A DNA stretch of 38,749 nt. Origin: Caldifarciminota bacterium (GTDB taxonomy: Bacteria > Hydrothermota > Tepidihabitantia > B3-TA06). The DNA lies in contig JAFGSK010000028.1 of NCBI GenBank assembly GCA_016934635.1, positions 1 to 38,749 on the forward strand, in the 5' to 3' direction. The translations under genes and the position numbers were made by a program. The notes under the pieces are model-generated. The model did no database searches, was not told the origin of the DNA, and worked only from the letters and a program-made list of their open reading frames with translations. Positions 1 to 11,000 of this stretch are shown in pieces. The stretch's first letter is position 1; each line of letters opens with the position of its first letter.

Positions 1-15
1 AAGGAGGAACAGCAA

Positions 16-1215
<1,200 letters not shown>

Positions 1216-1220
1216 GCCAA

Positions 1221-1370
1221 ATGCGGGTTATCATTACTTTAGCTTGTTCGGAGTGCAAACGTCGCAACTATACTACAACCAAGAACAAGCGCAACACGCA
1301 GGATCGAGTTACCTTAAAGAAGTACTGCAGGTTCTGCAAAAAACATACAGAGCACAAAGAAGTCAAGTGA
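1221..1370 (+). CDS. rpmG: 50S ribosomal protein L33
   Basis: A 49-residue reading frame begins [17 protein letters not shown] and ends HKEVK. It matches the L33 family in length and pattern. Two CxxC pairs (CSEC near residue 9 and CRFC near residue 36) would form the zinc ribbon of the Cys-containing L33 type. It starts five bases after the tuf stop. Its own stop TGA ends one base before the tRNA-Trp gene, so mRNA and tRNA must be separated by processing. The order rpmG, tRNA-Trp, secE, nusG is common in bacteria and supports the call. Confidence 0.95.
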   Translation: MRVIITLACSECKRRNYTTTKNKRNTQDRVTLKKYCRFCKKHTEHKEVK

Positions 1371-1371
1371 T

Positions 1372-1444
1372 AGGCCTGTAGCTCTAACGGCAGAGCACCG
1401 GACTCCAAATCCGGGTGTTGGGGGTTCGAATCCCTCCAGGCCTG
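1372..1444 (+). tRNA. tRNA-Trp (anticodon CCA)
   Basis: A complete cloverleaf can be folded by eye. The acceptor stem is AGGCCTG paired with CAGGCCT, followed by discriminator G. The D arm is GCTC/GAGC. The anticodon stem CCGGA/TCCGG has loop CTCCAAA carrying anticodon CCA. There is a five-base variable loop, and the T stem GGGGG/CCCTC has loop TTCGAAT with one G-T pair. The 3' CCA is not encoded. It sits between rpmG and secE, as in many bacterial secE-nusG clusters. Confidence 0.97.
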
Positions 1445-1467
1445 CTTGTTTGTAAAGCGAGGAAATC

Positions 1468-1662
1468 TTGTGGAATAGGATTAAAGAGTTCATAAAAGGC
1501 GTTATATTAGAGCTGCGACGGGTTTCCTGGGCTTCTCGCCGGGAGCTTGTTGGTGCAACCGGGGCCGTTCTGATGTTGACTATTATTATGACGCTTTTAG
1601 TTTTCGGAATGGATCAGCTCTTTAACTGGCTTCTCGCTCAATTACTCAAATTGGTTGGATGA
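1468..1662 (+). CDS. secE: Preprotein translocase subunit SecE
   Basis: A small inner-membrane subunit of the SecYEG channel that clamps SecY. The 64-residue protein is the short, single-membrane-span form. An amphipathic N-terminal helix (IKEFIKGVILELRRVSWASR, with the family hallmark VxWxSR) is followed by a hydrophobic segment at about residues 30-58. The start is TTG with a GAGGAAA ribosome binding site about five bases upstream. No ATG is available that keeps the amphipathic helix. Its stop overlaps the nusG start by four bases (ATGA), which suggests translational coupling. Confidence 0.94.
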   Translation: MWNRIKEFIKGVILELRRVSWASRRELVGATGAVLMLTIIMTLLVFGMDQLFNWLLAQLLKLVG

Positions 1663-2183
1663 AATTTTTCGTCGTTCACACCTATACCGGGCATGAGGCC
1701 AAGGTTAAGAAGCTTTTAGCCAAGTTAATAGAACGAAGCGGGCTTTCAGAAAGTTTTGGCAGAATCATCGTGCCTGTGGAGCGGGTATGGCGTGTCAAGA
1801 AGGGCAAGAAAAGCGTCGAAGAAAGACGTCTCTTTCCCGGACATATCCTGGTGGAGATGGAATCTACCGAAGATACCTTCAAGCTGGTAAACTCAACACC
1901 AGGGGTAGTAAGGCTTCTAGGCACCAAGAAACGTCCTGCGGCTCTTTCAGAGGAAGAAGCGCTCGCAGTACTCGAAGAGATGGATAAAGGACAGGAGAAG
2001 ATGACCGCCGAGGTTCCCTTCTCAACAGGAGAAAGCGTTAAGATTATCTCCGGGCCTTTTGCAGGATTTGTTGGGACGGTGGATGAGATTAATCCTGAAA
2101 GGGGCAAGGTTCGTGTGTTTGTGACGATTTTCGGGCGGTCTACGCCCATAGAGTTAGACATAATTGAAGTTCAAACGATTTAG
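1659..2183 (+). CDS. nusG: Transcription termination/antitermination protein NusG
   Basis: NusG binds the RNA polymerase clamp, suppresses pausing and links RNAP to Rho or to ribosomal S10. The 174-residue protein has the usual size. An N-terminal NGN domain starts FFVVHTYTGHEAKVKKLL and contains FPGHILVEM and the TPGVVRLLG segment. A C-terminal KOW domain (about residues 120-174) carries VKIISGPFAGFVGTVDEI. No extra domain is inserted between NGN and KOW. It overlaps secE by four bases and lies 19 bases before rplK, the classic secE-nusG-rplKAJL order. Confidence 0.97.
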   Translation: MKFFVVHTYTGHEAKVKKLLAKLIERSGLSESFGRIIVPVERVWRVKKGKKSVEERRLFPGHILVEMESTEDTFKLVNSTPGVVRLLGTKKRPAALSEEEALAVLEEMDKGQEKMTAEVPFSTGESVKIISGPFAGFVGTVDEINPERGKVRVFVTIFGRSTPIELDIIEVQTI

Positions 2184-2202
2184 GCTTGTAAGGAGTTAAG
2201 AA

Positions 2203-2637
2203 GTGGCTAAGGGAAAACCAGTAGTAGGTCAGATAAAGCTGCATATACCGGCAGGCCAGGCAACCCCTGCTCCTCCGGTAGGGCCTGCGTTGAGTCAGTG
2301 GCAGCTCAACATGACGGATTTCTGTAAGCAGTTTAATGCTGCTACTTCAAAGCTGCCCCAAGGATTAACCACTCCGGTGGTGATAACGGTGTATAAAGAC
2401 AAGAGTTTTTCATTCATTACTAAGAGTCCGCCAGCATCAGTGCTTCTAAAACAGGCATGTAAGATTGCAAAAGGGTCGGGTACTCCGAATACTCTAAAGG
2501 TAGCATCGGTTTCCAGAAGACAGCTATTGGATATTGCCAAACAGAAGAAGGACGATTTGAACACCGCCTCAGACGAGGCTGCCATGAGAATTATTGAAGG
2601 AACCGCCCGATCGATGGGTATCACGGTGGAGGACTGA
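2203..2637 (+). CDS. rplK: 50S ribosomal protein L11
   Basis: L11 forms the GTPase-associated centre together with the L10-L12 stalk and 23S rRNA. The 144-residue length is typical. The N-terminal domain contains [20 protein letters not shown]. The usual text after PPVGPAL is GQHGVNI, so the SQWQLNM stretch in the proline-rich region that faces the factor site is divergent. The C-terminal rRNA-binding domain ends with [16 protein letters not shown]. The start is GTG with an AAGGAG ribosome binding site. The stop overlaps the rplA ATG by one base (TGATG). Confidence 0.97.
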   Translation: MAKGKPVVGQIKLHIPAGQATPAPPVGPALSQWQLNMTDFCKQFNAATSKLPQGLTTPVVITVYKDKSFSFITKSPPASVLLKQACKIAKGSGTPNTLKVASVSRRQLLDIAKQKKDDLNTASDEAAMRIIEGTARSMGITVED

Positions 2638-3350
2638 TGGCTCACGGTAAAAGATATCGCGATCTGGCAACCAAGGTGGACACTTCCCGTGTCTATTCAC
2701 TTGACGAAGCCCTGCCTTTACTCAAGGAAACCGCCTCGGTAAAATTCGATGAAACTGTGGACATCGGGATAAAGTTGGGTATTGATCCACGCAAGGCGGA
2801 TCAAATGGTTAGAGGTACGGTATCTCTACCCAAGGGAACCGGTCGTCAGGTTAGGGTAGCGGTGTTTGCCAAGGGTGACAAGGAGAAGGAGGCCTCCGAT
2901 GCAGGTGCTGACTTCGTAGGCCTTGACGATCTGGTAGAGCGAATCGAAGGCGGCTGGTTGGATTTCGACGTTGCGGTTGCCACACCGGACAGCATGTCTG
3001 CCGTAGGAAAGTTGGGTAAGCTTCTTGGTCCGCGTGGTCTTATGCCTTCACCAAAGGCGGGAACCGTAACCTTTGAAGTCGGTACGGCAGTAAAGCAGAT
3101 TAAACAGGGCAGGATACAGTTTAAAACAGATCGTACCGCTAATATTCACGGCATACTTGGCAAGATGAGTTTTTCATACCAGGACCTGCGTACCAATCTT
3201 CTGGCATTCGTTGCCGAACTTAACCGCTTGCGCCCTAAGACGTATAAAGGGCAGTACATTAGATCCATCTACATTTCGGCTACAATGGGACCTTCGATAA
3301 AACTCGATCCGAAAGAGATATCCGAACTGGCGCGCAAGGAGGAGATTTAG
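2637..3350 (+). CDS. rplA: 50S ribosomal protein L1
   Basis: L1 forms the mobile stalk at the ribosomal E site. The 237-residue protein has the normal two-domain architecture. The signature region [20 protein letters not shown] lies near residues 121-140, and the C-terminus carries the usual [15 protein letters not shown]. Its ATG overlaps the rplK stop by one base, so the two are probably coupled. L1 often represses its own operon by binding an mRNA mimic of its rRNA site, but I did not identify such a site here. Confidence 0.97.
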   Translation: MAHGKRYRDLATKVDTSRVYSLDEALPLLKETASVKFDETVDIGIKLGIDPRKADQMVRGTVSLPKGTGRQVRVAVFAKGDKEKEASDAGADFVGLDDLVERIEGGWLDFDVAVATPDSMSAVGKLGKLLGPRGLMPSPKAGTVTFEVGTAVKQIKQGRIQFKTDRTANIHGILGKMSFSYQDLRTNLLAFVAELNRLRPKTYKGQYIRSIYISATMGPSIKLDPKEISELARKEEI

Positions 3351-3351
3351 A

Positions 3352-3864
3352 ATGATTAAGGCAGAGAAGAAAAAGCTAGTCAATGACCTGGTCGCTGAAT
3401 TAGATAAAGTAGATAATTTCTACTTTGCAGATTTTTCAGGGATTGACGCCTTCCAGGTAACCCGTTTACGCCGGGAATTGCGCTCCCAGAAAGCTTACAT
3501 GAAGGTGGTCAAGAACAGACTTCTGGCAAGGGTGTTAGCAGAACTCGACGTTGAAATCTCTGACCCTGAGGTACTGCGAGGTTCTACTGCGGTTATCTAC
3601 GGATTAGAGGATATTCTGGCACCTGCCCGTAAGGTTTCGGAATTTAAAGATGAAGAAATCCCAATAAGTTTCAAGGGCGCGTTTATCGAAGGGCGATTCC
3701 TTTCAGTCGAAGAGGTTGAAAGGCTTTCTAAGATTCCTTCCAGAGAGGGATTGCTTGCCCAGGTTCTGGGCGTTTTTGAAGGAATAAAGCAGGCTCTGGT
3801 CTCGGTTCTAGAGGCCAAGCTTCAAGAATTATTACTTGTTCTGGGTTCACTCAGAGACCATTAA
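3352..3864 (+). CDS. rplJ: 50S ribosomal protein L10
   Basis: L10 is the base of the L7/L12 stalk. The 170-residue protein begins MIKAEKKKLVNDLVAELDKV, has the family-typical MKVVKNRLLARVL segment near residue 46, and ends in a long hydrophobic helix that would bind L12 dimers. The ATG lies one base after the rplA stop, with GGAGG just upstream. There is therefore no room for the long rplJ leader that carries the L10-L12 autoregulatory site and attenuator in enterics and many Firmicutes. Confidence 0.96.
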   Translation: MIKAEKKKLVNDLVAELDKVDNFYFADFSGIDAFQVTRLRRELRSQKAYMKVVKNRLLARVLAELDVEISDPEVLRGSTAVIYGLEDILAPARKVSEFKDEEIPISFKGAFIEGRFLSVEEVERLSKIPSREGLLAQVLGVFEGIKQALVSVLEAKLQELLLVLGSLRDH

Positions 3865-3873
3865 GGAGGAAGA

Positions 3874-4383
3874 ATGAGTGAAGAAGCCACCAAGGCCAAA
3901 GAGGCCGCCAAGGCAGCAGAGAAATCGGATAAAGAAGAAAAGGCTGCGACTGTGGTAGTTGAAGAGAAGAAACCGAAGAAGACGAAGGCAAAGACGTCAA
4001 CTTCCTCGAAACTCGACAAGCTGGTCGATGACATTGGGTCTTTAACCGTTATTGAACTTGCGGAGCTTGTGGATACGTTGAAGGAGAAATTCAGCATCCA
4101 GGCGATTGCCGTAGCGCCCGCAGCAGGCGTTGCTGCGGCAGGTGGCGCTGCTCCCGATGCTCAGGCTGAAAAGACCGAGTTCGATATAATTCTGACCGAT
4201 GTTGGCGCTCAGAAGCTGCAGGTCCTGAAGGAGGTTCGCAGCGTAACAGGTCTTGGACTCAAGGAAGCCAAGGACGTTATCGACAATCTACCTGGTACGG
4301 TAAAAGAAGCTGCATCGAAAGAGGAAGCAGAGGAGATCAAGAAGAAATTGGAGTCTGTAGGAGCTAAGGTAGAGCTGAAGTAG
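3874..4383 (+). CDS. rplL: 50S ribosomal protein L7/L12 with long charged N-terminal extension
   Basis: L7/L12 is the multi-copy stalk protein that recruits translation factors. The canonical parts are present: the dimerisation domain (about residues 46-78, [20 protein letters not shown]), an Ala/Gly-rich hinge, and the factor-binding C-terminal domain with [10 protein letters not shown] near residue 125. The protein has 169 residues rather than about 120-130, because roughly 45 extra Lys, Glu and Ala-rich residues precede the dimerisation domain. A strong AAGGAGGA ribosome binding site lies just upstream of this ATG. I see no in-frame ATG, GTG or TTG nearer the domain, so the extension is probably translated. 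rpoB starts five bases after the stop. Confidence 0.96.
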   Translation: MSEEATKAKEAAKAAEKSDKEEKAATVVVEEKKPKKTKAKTSTSSKLDKLVDDIGSLTVIELAELVDTLKEKFSIQAIAVAPAAGVAAAGGAAPDAQAEKTEFDIILTDVGAQKLQVLKEVRSVTGLGLKEAKDVIDNLPGTVKEAASKEEAEEIKKKLESVGAKVELK

Positions 4384-4388
4384 GGCTG

Positions 4389-7300
4389 ATGGAGTTCAAG
4401 GACTTCTCGAAGCTTCCCAAGTACGGCAAAGCTCTGGCCCTGGAGAACATACAGGTCGGCTCCTTCGAGGAATTTCTGCAGGCTGAGGTGCCGTCAGAGA
4501 AGCGTAAAAACGTTGGTCTTGAAGCCGCTTTTTCTGAGGCCTTTCCGGTTGAAGATATCCACTCTCACCTTAAACTCGAATATCTCGGTTATGAAATGGG
4601 AGGACCTCTGTATTCGCCTGATGAGGCTATCGAACGGGGGGCAACCTACTCAAAACCGATAAACGGCTACTTCAGATTAACCCGTTTCTTCGAACCTGAA
4701 GGCGATGAAGGAGAAGCAGCCGAACCTAAGGTTAAGGATGTAATCGAGCAGAAGGTTTACATCTGTGATATTCCTTATATTACTAGCGGAGGCAGTTTCA
4801 TAATCAACGGTGTAGAACGCGTTGTTATCAGCCAGTTACAACGGTCACCCGGACTCTATTTCTCGTTTGAAAAAAACATATATTCGACCCTAATTGTGCC
4901 TGAACGAGGTGCCTGGTTCCAGATAGATGTAGGATCCAACAACGTACTCACCGCCGTGTTCGAGCGTCGGCGAAAGGTTCCTCTTTTCACATTTATCAGG
5001 TCTTTGGGATTTAGTCCTGAGGCCCTGGTGGACGATTTTGTAAAAACAGATCAAATGGGACCTAAGCCTGGTCTGGTCCTTGCCACAACGGTTAAAACCC
5101 AGGAAGGTGTTACACTAGCCGATTTCGGGGACGTACTCAGCAAAGAATTATGCGAGTTTCTAACCGAACGTGGAATAACAAAGGTAAAGGTGTTTGCCGA
5201 AGATCGTTACGGGGTCAGGGTACTCATCGATTCTATTCGGGCGGATAAATCGATCTCCGAAGACGATGCCTTGCGTCGTATCTATTACAAGCTTCGCTCG
5301 GTGATGCCTTCCACCATGGATCTTGCCCGCAGACTCGTTTTGGGAATGCTTTTCGATTCCCAGCGATTTAGTCTGGGGCGTGTAGGGAGGCATAAGCTAA
5401 ATGCTCGTCTGGGTTTTGATAAGCGTACGGATTTCGTACTCCGAAAAGATGAAATACTTGCCATTTCAAAGCGCCTTATGGAGTTTGCCGAACGTCGCTA
5501 TCCCCCTGACGACATGGATCATTTGGCTAACCGAAGGGTAAAAGGTATCGGTGAACAGCTGTATAATGTATTCCGGCAGTCACTGTTACAATTGGCTCAG
5601 AATTCCAAGGAACGAGCCAGTTTTATTGACGAGGAGAAGGCGACCCCGCTTGAGTTGCTGAACTCACCGGTAGTATCCAACAGTGTTACACGTTTCTTCA
5701 CTACCGGTACAGTGTCTCAGTTCATGGAGCAGGTGAATCCATTGGCAGAACTGATCCATAAACGCCGTCTTACCGCTCTGGGACCAGGTGGTCTCACCAA
5801 AGATACAGCAGGCTTCGAGGTTCGGGACGTTCATTACTCCCACTTTGGCAGGGTTTGCCCTATTGAGACACCTGAGGGGCAAAATATCGGTCTTATTACT
5901 TCACTCGCCTACTTCAGTTGTATCGATGAGTATGGATTCGTAAAGACGCCCTATGTTAAGGTCGAAGAAGGAAAGATCACTGACAAGGTCTCATATATGA
6001 ACGCTGAGGAAGAAGAAGAATTTATCATCGCTCCACTTGATGAGTTGGATATTAGCGAGGATAACCGGATTGCAAATAAAGAGGTATTGGCGCGTTACCG
6101 CGGTGAAGTGGTGGTCGTATCCCAAGAAAAGATCGATTACGTAGTTTTCTCGCCTAAGCAGATATTCTCACCTTCAACCACACTTATTCCGTTTCTCGAA
6201 CACGACGACGGAGACCGAGCACTCATGGGATCCAATATGCAGCGTCAGGCTGTTCCTTTGGTTACGTCAGAAGTTCCATACGTGATGACCGGTGTTGAAG
6301 AAAGCATTGCCAGACAGGCAGAGTCCGTTGTCGAGGCAGATGAGTCCGGGCGTGTGGCTTATGTGGATTCCCGTAGGATTCTTTTGGAGACCAAGACAGG
6401 CATACGAGAATATAGGTTGCGTAACTTCCGCAAATCCAATCAGTATACCTGCATTCATTTTAGACCTGCTGTAAAGGCTGGCGAGGTCGTAAAACGGGGA
6501 CAGGTCCTAGCTGATGGGCCTTCAACATATGAAGGTCATCTTGCACTGGGTAAGAATATCCTGGTTGCGTTTATGCCTTTATGGGGATACAACTACGAGG
6601 ATGCCGTTGTTGTTTCTGAACGATTGATCGTCGAGGACAAGTTTACATCGATTCAAGTACTGGAATACGAGATAGAATCCAGGGAGACCAGGTTGGGGCC
6701 AGAGGAGATCACGCGTGATATCCCGGGAGCCTCAGAGTCTGATCTGGTGGAGTTGGACGAGTTTGGATTGGTCAGGATCGGCGCCGAGGTTAAACCTGAC
6801 GATATCCTTGTCGGACGAATAACACCACGTGGAGATACTGAATTAACCCCTGAGGAAAGACTGCTCCGGGCTATATTTGGAGAAAAGGCAACCAATGTCC
6901 GTGATACCTCGCTTCGAGTTGAACCAGGGGTTTCAGGTACGGTGATTGGACGCAGAATCCTGACGCGTAATACGCAGGATCCTCTTGCCCGGAGGGTGAT
7001 TGAGGATCGTCGTTCGGGCACTGAAAAACGGTTTAACGATCGTCGAGGTCTGTTAGTTGCCCAGAGGGACTCTGAGTTACGTAAATTACTCTCTGGAGAA
7101 AAACTCGCCTCTGCTATCGTGGACAAACGGGGCAAAGAGATTATTGAAAAGGGCGTGATCCTTTCCGCAGAAATACTCGAGAATTTGGGTTTCGATAAAC
7201 TGAGGCTTGCTAAGATCAAGGTGGATGACAAAGAGAAAACCAAGAAACTTACCGCACTTCTGGAAAGAGCGGCATCAGCAATCGTTGACCTGGAGGATGA

Positions 7301-8096
7301 ACTAAAGGGGCAGCTTGAGAATGCCTCACGAGGAGACGATCTACCTCATGGGGTTCTGAAATCTATTAAGATATACATCGCTCAAAAACGTAACCTTTCG
7401 GTTGGAGACAAGGTTTCCGGAAGGCACGGGAATAAGGGTGTTGTATCCAAGATACTGCCTGTGGAGGATATGCCCTATCTGTCAGACGGAACCCCGGTAG
7501 ATATTGTACTCAATACCCTCGGTGTTCCTTCCCGAATGAATCTGGGACAGATACTTGAGACTACCCTTGGTTACGCTGCTCATAAGATGGGTTACAAGGC
7601 TGTTTGTCCTGTATTTGACAGCGCAACTATTTCTGAAATCAAGGAAGAGTTGAAAGCTGCAGGCCTTCCGTCGTCAGGTAAGGTTAAACTGCGTGACGGT
7701 CGAACCGGGGTTGAATTCGATGGAGAAGTTACCGTAGGTTATATGTATCTTATGAAACTCGTTCATATGGTGGACGATAAGATCCACGCTCGTTCTACTG
7801 GTAATTACTCCCTCATTACACAGCAGCCTTTAGGTGGTAAAGCCCAGTTTGGAGGTCAGCGTTTCGGTGAGATGGAAGTGTGGGCTCTTGAGGCTTACGG
7901 AGCCGCTCATACCCTGCAAGAGATGCTTACAATTAAATCCGATGATGTAGAAGGGCGAAACGCCCTGTACGAGTCCCTAATCAAGGGGAAAAATCCTCCT
8001 CCACCTCACATGCCAGCCAGTTTTAACGTGTTGGTCAAGGAGTTACGTGGATTAGGACTTAACCTCATCCCCTTAAAGGAGAAACATGAATCCTGA
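4389..8096 (+). CDS. rpoB: DNA-directed RNA polymerase subunit beta
   Basis: RpoB is the second-largest RNAP subunit and forms half of the catalytic cleft. The 1235-residue length fits the compact form without the large lineage-specific inserts of proteobacteria. Recognisable blocks include the rifampicin-pocket region (about residues 440-475, VSQFMEQVNPLAELIHKRR), RVCPIETPEGQNIGLI, the GYNYEDA segment, KVSGRHGNKGVVSKILP, and the C-terminal GGKAQFGGQRFGEMEVWALE that docks with beta-prime. Pocket residues differ from E. coli at several positions (see findings). It begins five bases after rplL and overlaps rpoC by eleven bases. Confidence 0.98.
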   Translation: MEFKDFSKLPKYGKALALENIQVGSFEEFLQAEVPSEKRKNVGLEAAFSEAFPVEDIHSHLKLEYLGYEMGGPLYSPDEAIERGATYSKPINGYFRLTRFFEPEGDEGEAAEPKVKDVIEQKVYICDIPYITSGGSFIINGVERVVISQLQRSPGLYFSFEKNIYSTLIVPERGAWFQIDVGSNNVLTAVFERRRKVPLFTFIRSLGFSPEALVDDFVKTDQMGPKPGLVLATTVKTQEGVTLADFGDVLSKELCEFLTERGITKVKVFAEDRYGVRVLIDSIRADKSISEDDALRRIYYKLRSVMPSTMDLARRLVLGMLFDSQRFSLGRVGRHKLNARLGFDKRTDFVLRKDEILAISKRLMEFAERRYPPDDMDHLANRRVKGIGEQLYNVFRQSLLQLAQNSKERASFIDEEKATPLELLNSPVVSNSVTRFFTTGTVSQFMEQVNPLAELIHKRRLTALGPGGLTKDTAGFEVRDVHYSHFGRVCPIETPEGQNIGLITSLAYFSCIDEYGFVKTPYVKVEEGKITDKVSYMNAEEEEEFIIAPLDELDISEDNRIANKEVLARYRGEVVVVSQEKIDYVVFSPKQIFSPSTTLIPFLEHDDGDRALMGSNMQRQAVPLVTSEVPYVMTGVEESIARQAESVVEADESGRVAYVDSRRILLETKTGIREYRLRNFRKSNQYTCIHFRPAVKAGEVVKRGQVLADGPSTYEGHLALGKNILVAFMPLWGYNYEDAVVVSERLIVEDKFTSIQVLEYEIESRETRLGPEEITRDIPGASESDLVELDEFGLVRIGAEVKPDDILVGRITPRGDTELTPEERLLRAIFGEKATNVRDTSLRVEPGVSGTVIGRRILTRNTQDPLARRVIEDRRSGTEKRFNDRRGLLVAQRDSELRKLLSGEKLASAIVDKRGKEIIEKGVILSAEILENLGFDKLRLAKIKVDDKEKTKKLTALLERAASAIVDLEDELKGQLENASRGDDLPHGVLKSIKIYIAQKRNLSVGDKVSGRHGNKGVVSKILPVEDMPYLSDGTPVDIVLNTLGVPSRMNLGQILETTLGYAAHKMGYKAVCPVFDSATISEIKEELKAAGLPSSGKVKLRDGRTGVEFDGEVTVGYMYLMKLVHMVDDKIHARSTGNYSLITQQPLGGKAQFGGQRFGEMEVWALEAYGAAHTLQEMLTIKSDDVEGRNALYESLIKGKNPPPPHMPASFNVLVKELRGLGLNLIPLKEKHES

Positions 8097-11000
8097 TCGT
8101 GTCGAAGGTTGGGATTTTAATGCCCTCAAGATACAGATAGCCTCGCCCGAGGAAATCCGAAGCTGGTCTAGAGGTGAGGTTACCAAGGCGGAGACGATCA
8201 ACTACCGCACGCAGAAACCGGAACGAGACGGCCTGTTTTGTGAGAGGATCTTCGGTCCGGTGAAAGATTATGAATGCAGCTGCGGGAAGTACAAAAAAGT
8301 CCGATACAAAGGGATTGTTTGTGATCGCTGCGGAGTTGAGGTTACGACCTCTGCGGTACGCCGTGAACGGATGGGGCATATTGAGCTTGCCATCCCGGTA
8401 GTTCATCCTCTTTTCTACAAGGTTCCTCCATCCAAGATCGGAAAATTGCTTGACCTTTCTGCAGGTCAGATTGAAAGTATTATCAACTACGAAGCATATG
8501 TTGTACTTGAATCGGGTTCGGCTTCTTTTAAGCGCCTTTCGTTGATCTACGACGAAGATGAGTATCACGAGGCGATTGTCAAATTTGAAGGCCTAAAGGC
8601 GGGAATGGGTGCCGAATCTTTACAGTTACTTCTAAAGGATGTCGACCTTGACGATCTTTCAGCAGAGCTCAAATCCCGTATCAAACATGAGGTTTCCAAA
8701 CGCCGCGCCCTCCTGGATCGGTTGAAGATCGTTGAGGCGTTCCGTCAATCAGATAATCAGGTGGAATGGATGATACTCGAGGTAATTCCTGTGATTCCTC
8801 CTGATTTACGGCCCCTGGTCGCGTTGGAAGGCGGACGCTACGCTACTTCAGACATCAACGATCTTTACAAAAGGGTTATCGTTCGTAATAACCGGCTAAA
8901 GCATCTTATGTCTATTAAGACCCCTGAGATAATCCTCAAGAACGAGAAGCGTATGCTTCAGGAAGCGGTCAATGCACTTTTCGATAACGAGCACCTGACA
9001 CGTCCGGTCAGAGGACGGGGTAATCGACCTTTAAAGTCCCTTTCCGAGACCTTGCGCGGTAAACAGGGGCGCTTCCGACGTAACCTTTTAGGTAAGCGTG
9101 TAGATTACTCGGGACGCTCGGTAATCGTTGTTGATCCTCACCTTAAACTGCACGAATGCTCACTACCTAAAGAGATGGCCAAGGAATTGTTCCGTCCTGT
9201 TGTTCTGCAACGGCTTGAGGAACGAAAGGTTCAATCAGAGCGCAGCGCAAAAGAGCTTTTCCGTATGGAAGCACCTGAGATGTGGGAAGCCTTGGAAGAG
9301 ATCGTTAAATCCCACCCAATACTCCTTAACCGCGCTCCAACCCTTCACCGGGTTTCTGTAGAGGCGTTCTTCCCGCGTTTGTGGGAAAATCGAGCCATCG
9401 GGATACATCCGTTGGTTTGTCCTCCATTCAATGCTGACTTTGACGGTGATACCATGTCGGTCCATGTGCCTTTCACACCTGAGGCGATACTGGAGAGTTC
9501 GGTTTTACTCCTTTCCTCGAATAATATCCTTTCGCCGGCAGATGGAAAACCGTTGATGGTTCCAGGGCAAGACATGGTTCTGGGAATCTACTATTTGACC
9601 AAACAGGATTTAAGCAAGGCTCGTGAATCGAGGCCATTGTACGACAGTTACAAAGAGCTTCACGTAGCTTTTGACAATGGGGATTTGCAGCTCTTTGATG
9701 AGATCGATTGGTTGCATAAAGGTAAGCCTATCCATACCACCGTTGGAAGGGTTTTCCTGAACGAGGTTCTACCCGTGGAATTGCGTTTTTTGAACTCCCT
9801 TCTCGATAGATCGAGGATCATCAACCTTGTGGATAGATGTTTTAAACTGTTCGGATTCAAACGTACTTCAGAGCTTCTCGATTCTTTGAAAACCTTGGGC
9901 TTCCGCTATGCGACCCTTTCCAGTACATCGATAGGAATAGACGACGTAGTCGAACCAAAAGCCAAAGAGAAGATTATAGGCCAGGCAATGAAGGAAGTGA
10001 AGCGCTACTATCAGGCTTTCGAGAAAGGTGTCATCACCGAACGTGAAAAGTACAATAACGTTGTTAACACTTGGGTAAATGCCTCTTCGGAACTTTTGGA
10101 TAGTATGATGGAAGGACTTACAACCGACCAGGATGGATTCAATCCCCTATATATGCTTATTGATTCCGGCGCACGAGGTTCCAAAGACCAGGCAAAACAG
10201 CTTGCAGCCATGCGTGGATTGATGTCTCGTCCTTCACGCCGTCTGACAGGTGAAGAGGTGATCGAAAGACCTATCATCAGTTCTTTTAAGAATGGTCTCT
10301 CGGTAATTGAATACTTTCTTTCCACTCACGGCGCCCGAAAAGGACTAACCGATACCGCATTAAAGACGGCCGAGGCGGGTTACCTCACTCGTAGACTGGT
10401 AGATGTGGCTCAAGACGTTATAATCAAGGAAGAAGACTGTGGAACCATCCTCGGGGAAGAAGTTGGTGCATTGCGCGAAGGCGGTAAGATTATGGAGTCC
10501 CTGGCGGAACGAATCACCGGTCGTATTGCCTTGCAGACGATAGTAAGTCCAATAACCGGTGAGACAATAGTCTATGCCGGGCAGGAGATAACCGAGGATA
10601 AAGCTGAGGATGTCGAACAGGCGGGAATAGATAGTGTCAGAGTTAGATCGGTCCTTACGTGTGAAACACTAGGTGGAGTTTGCGCTCAATGCTACGGTCG
10701 CAATCCGGCTACCGGTCGTATGGTTGAGATAGGTGAAGCGGTAGGCATAATGGCCGCCCAATCGATCGGTGAACCTGGTACTCAGCTAACCTTGAGGACA
10801 TTCCATTACGGTGGTGTGGCTCAGCGTACCGCAGAAGAAACAAGCATAGAAGCGAAATACGACGGCAAGGTTAAGTACGGAAAACTTGATATCGTCGAAC
10901 GTAGTGATGGCATCAAGATAGTGGTCGGGGACGGCGGTTCAATAGAGCTGATTTCAGGTAAACGTAAGATGACACTAACGGTTCCCAGAGGTTCACTCCT

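Noticed and set aside
6653..7243. 196-codon antisense frame inside rpoB
   Set aside because: Length comes from codon bias of the conserved gene; the translation is Ser/Arg/Leu-rich and resembles nothing.
8065..8568. 167-codon antisense frame across the rpoB-rpoC junction
   Set aside because: No start signals, and it is fully covered by two well-supported genes.
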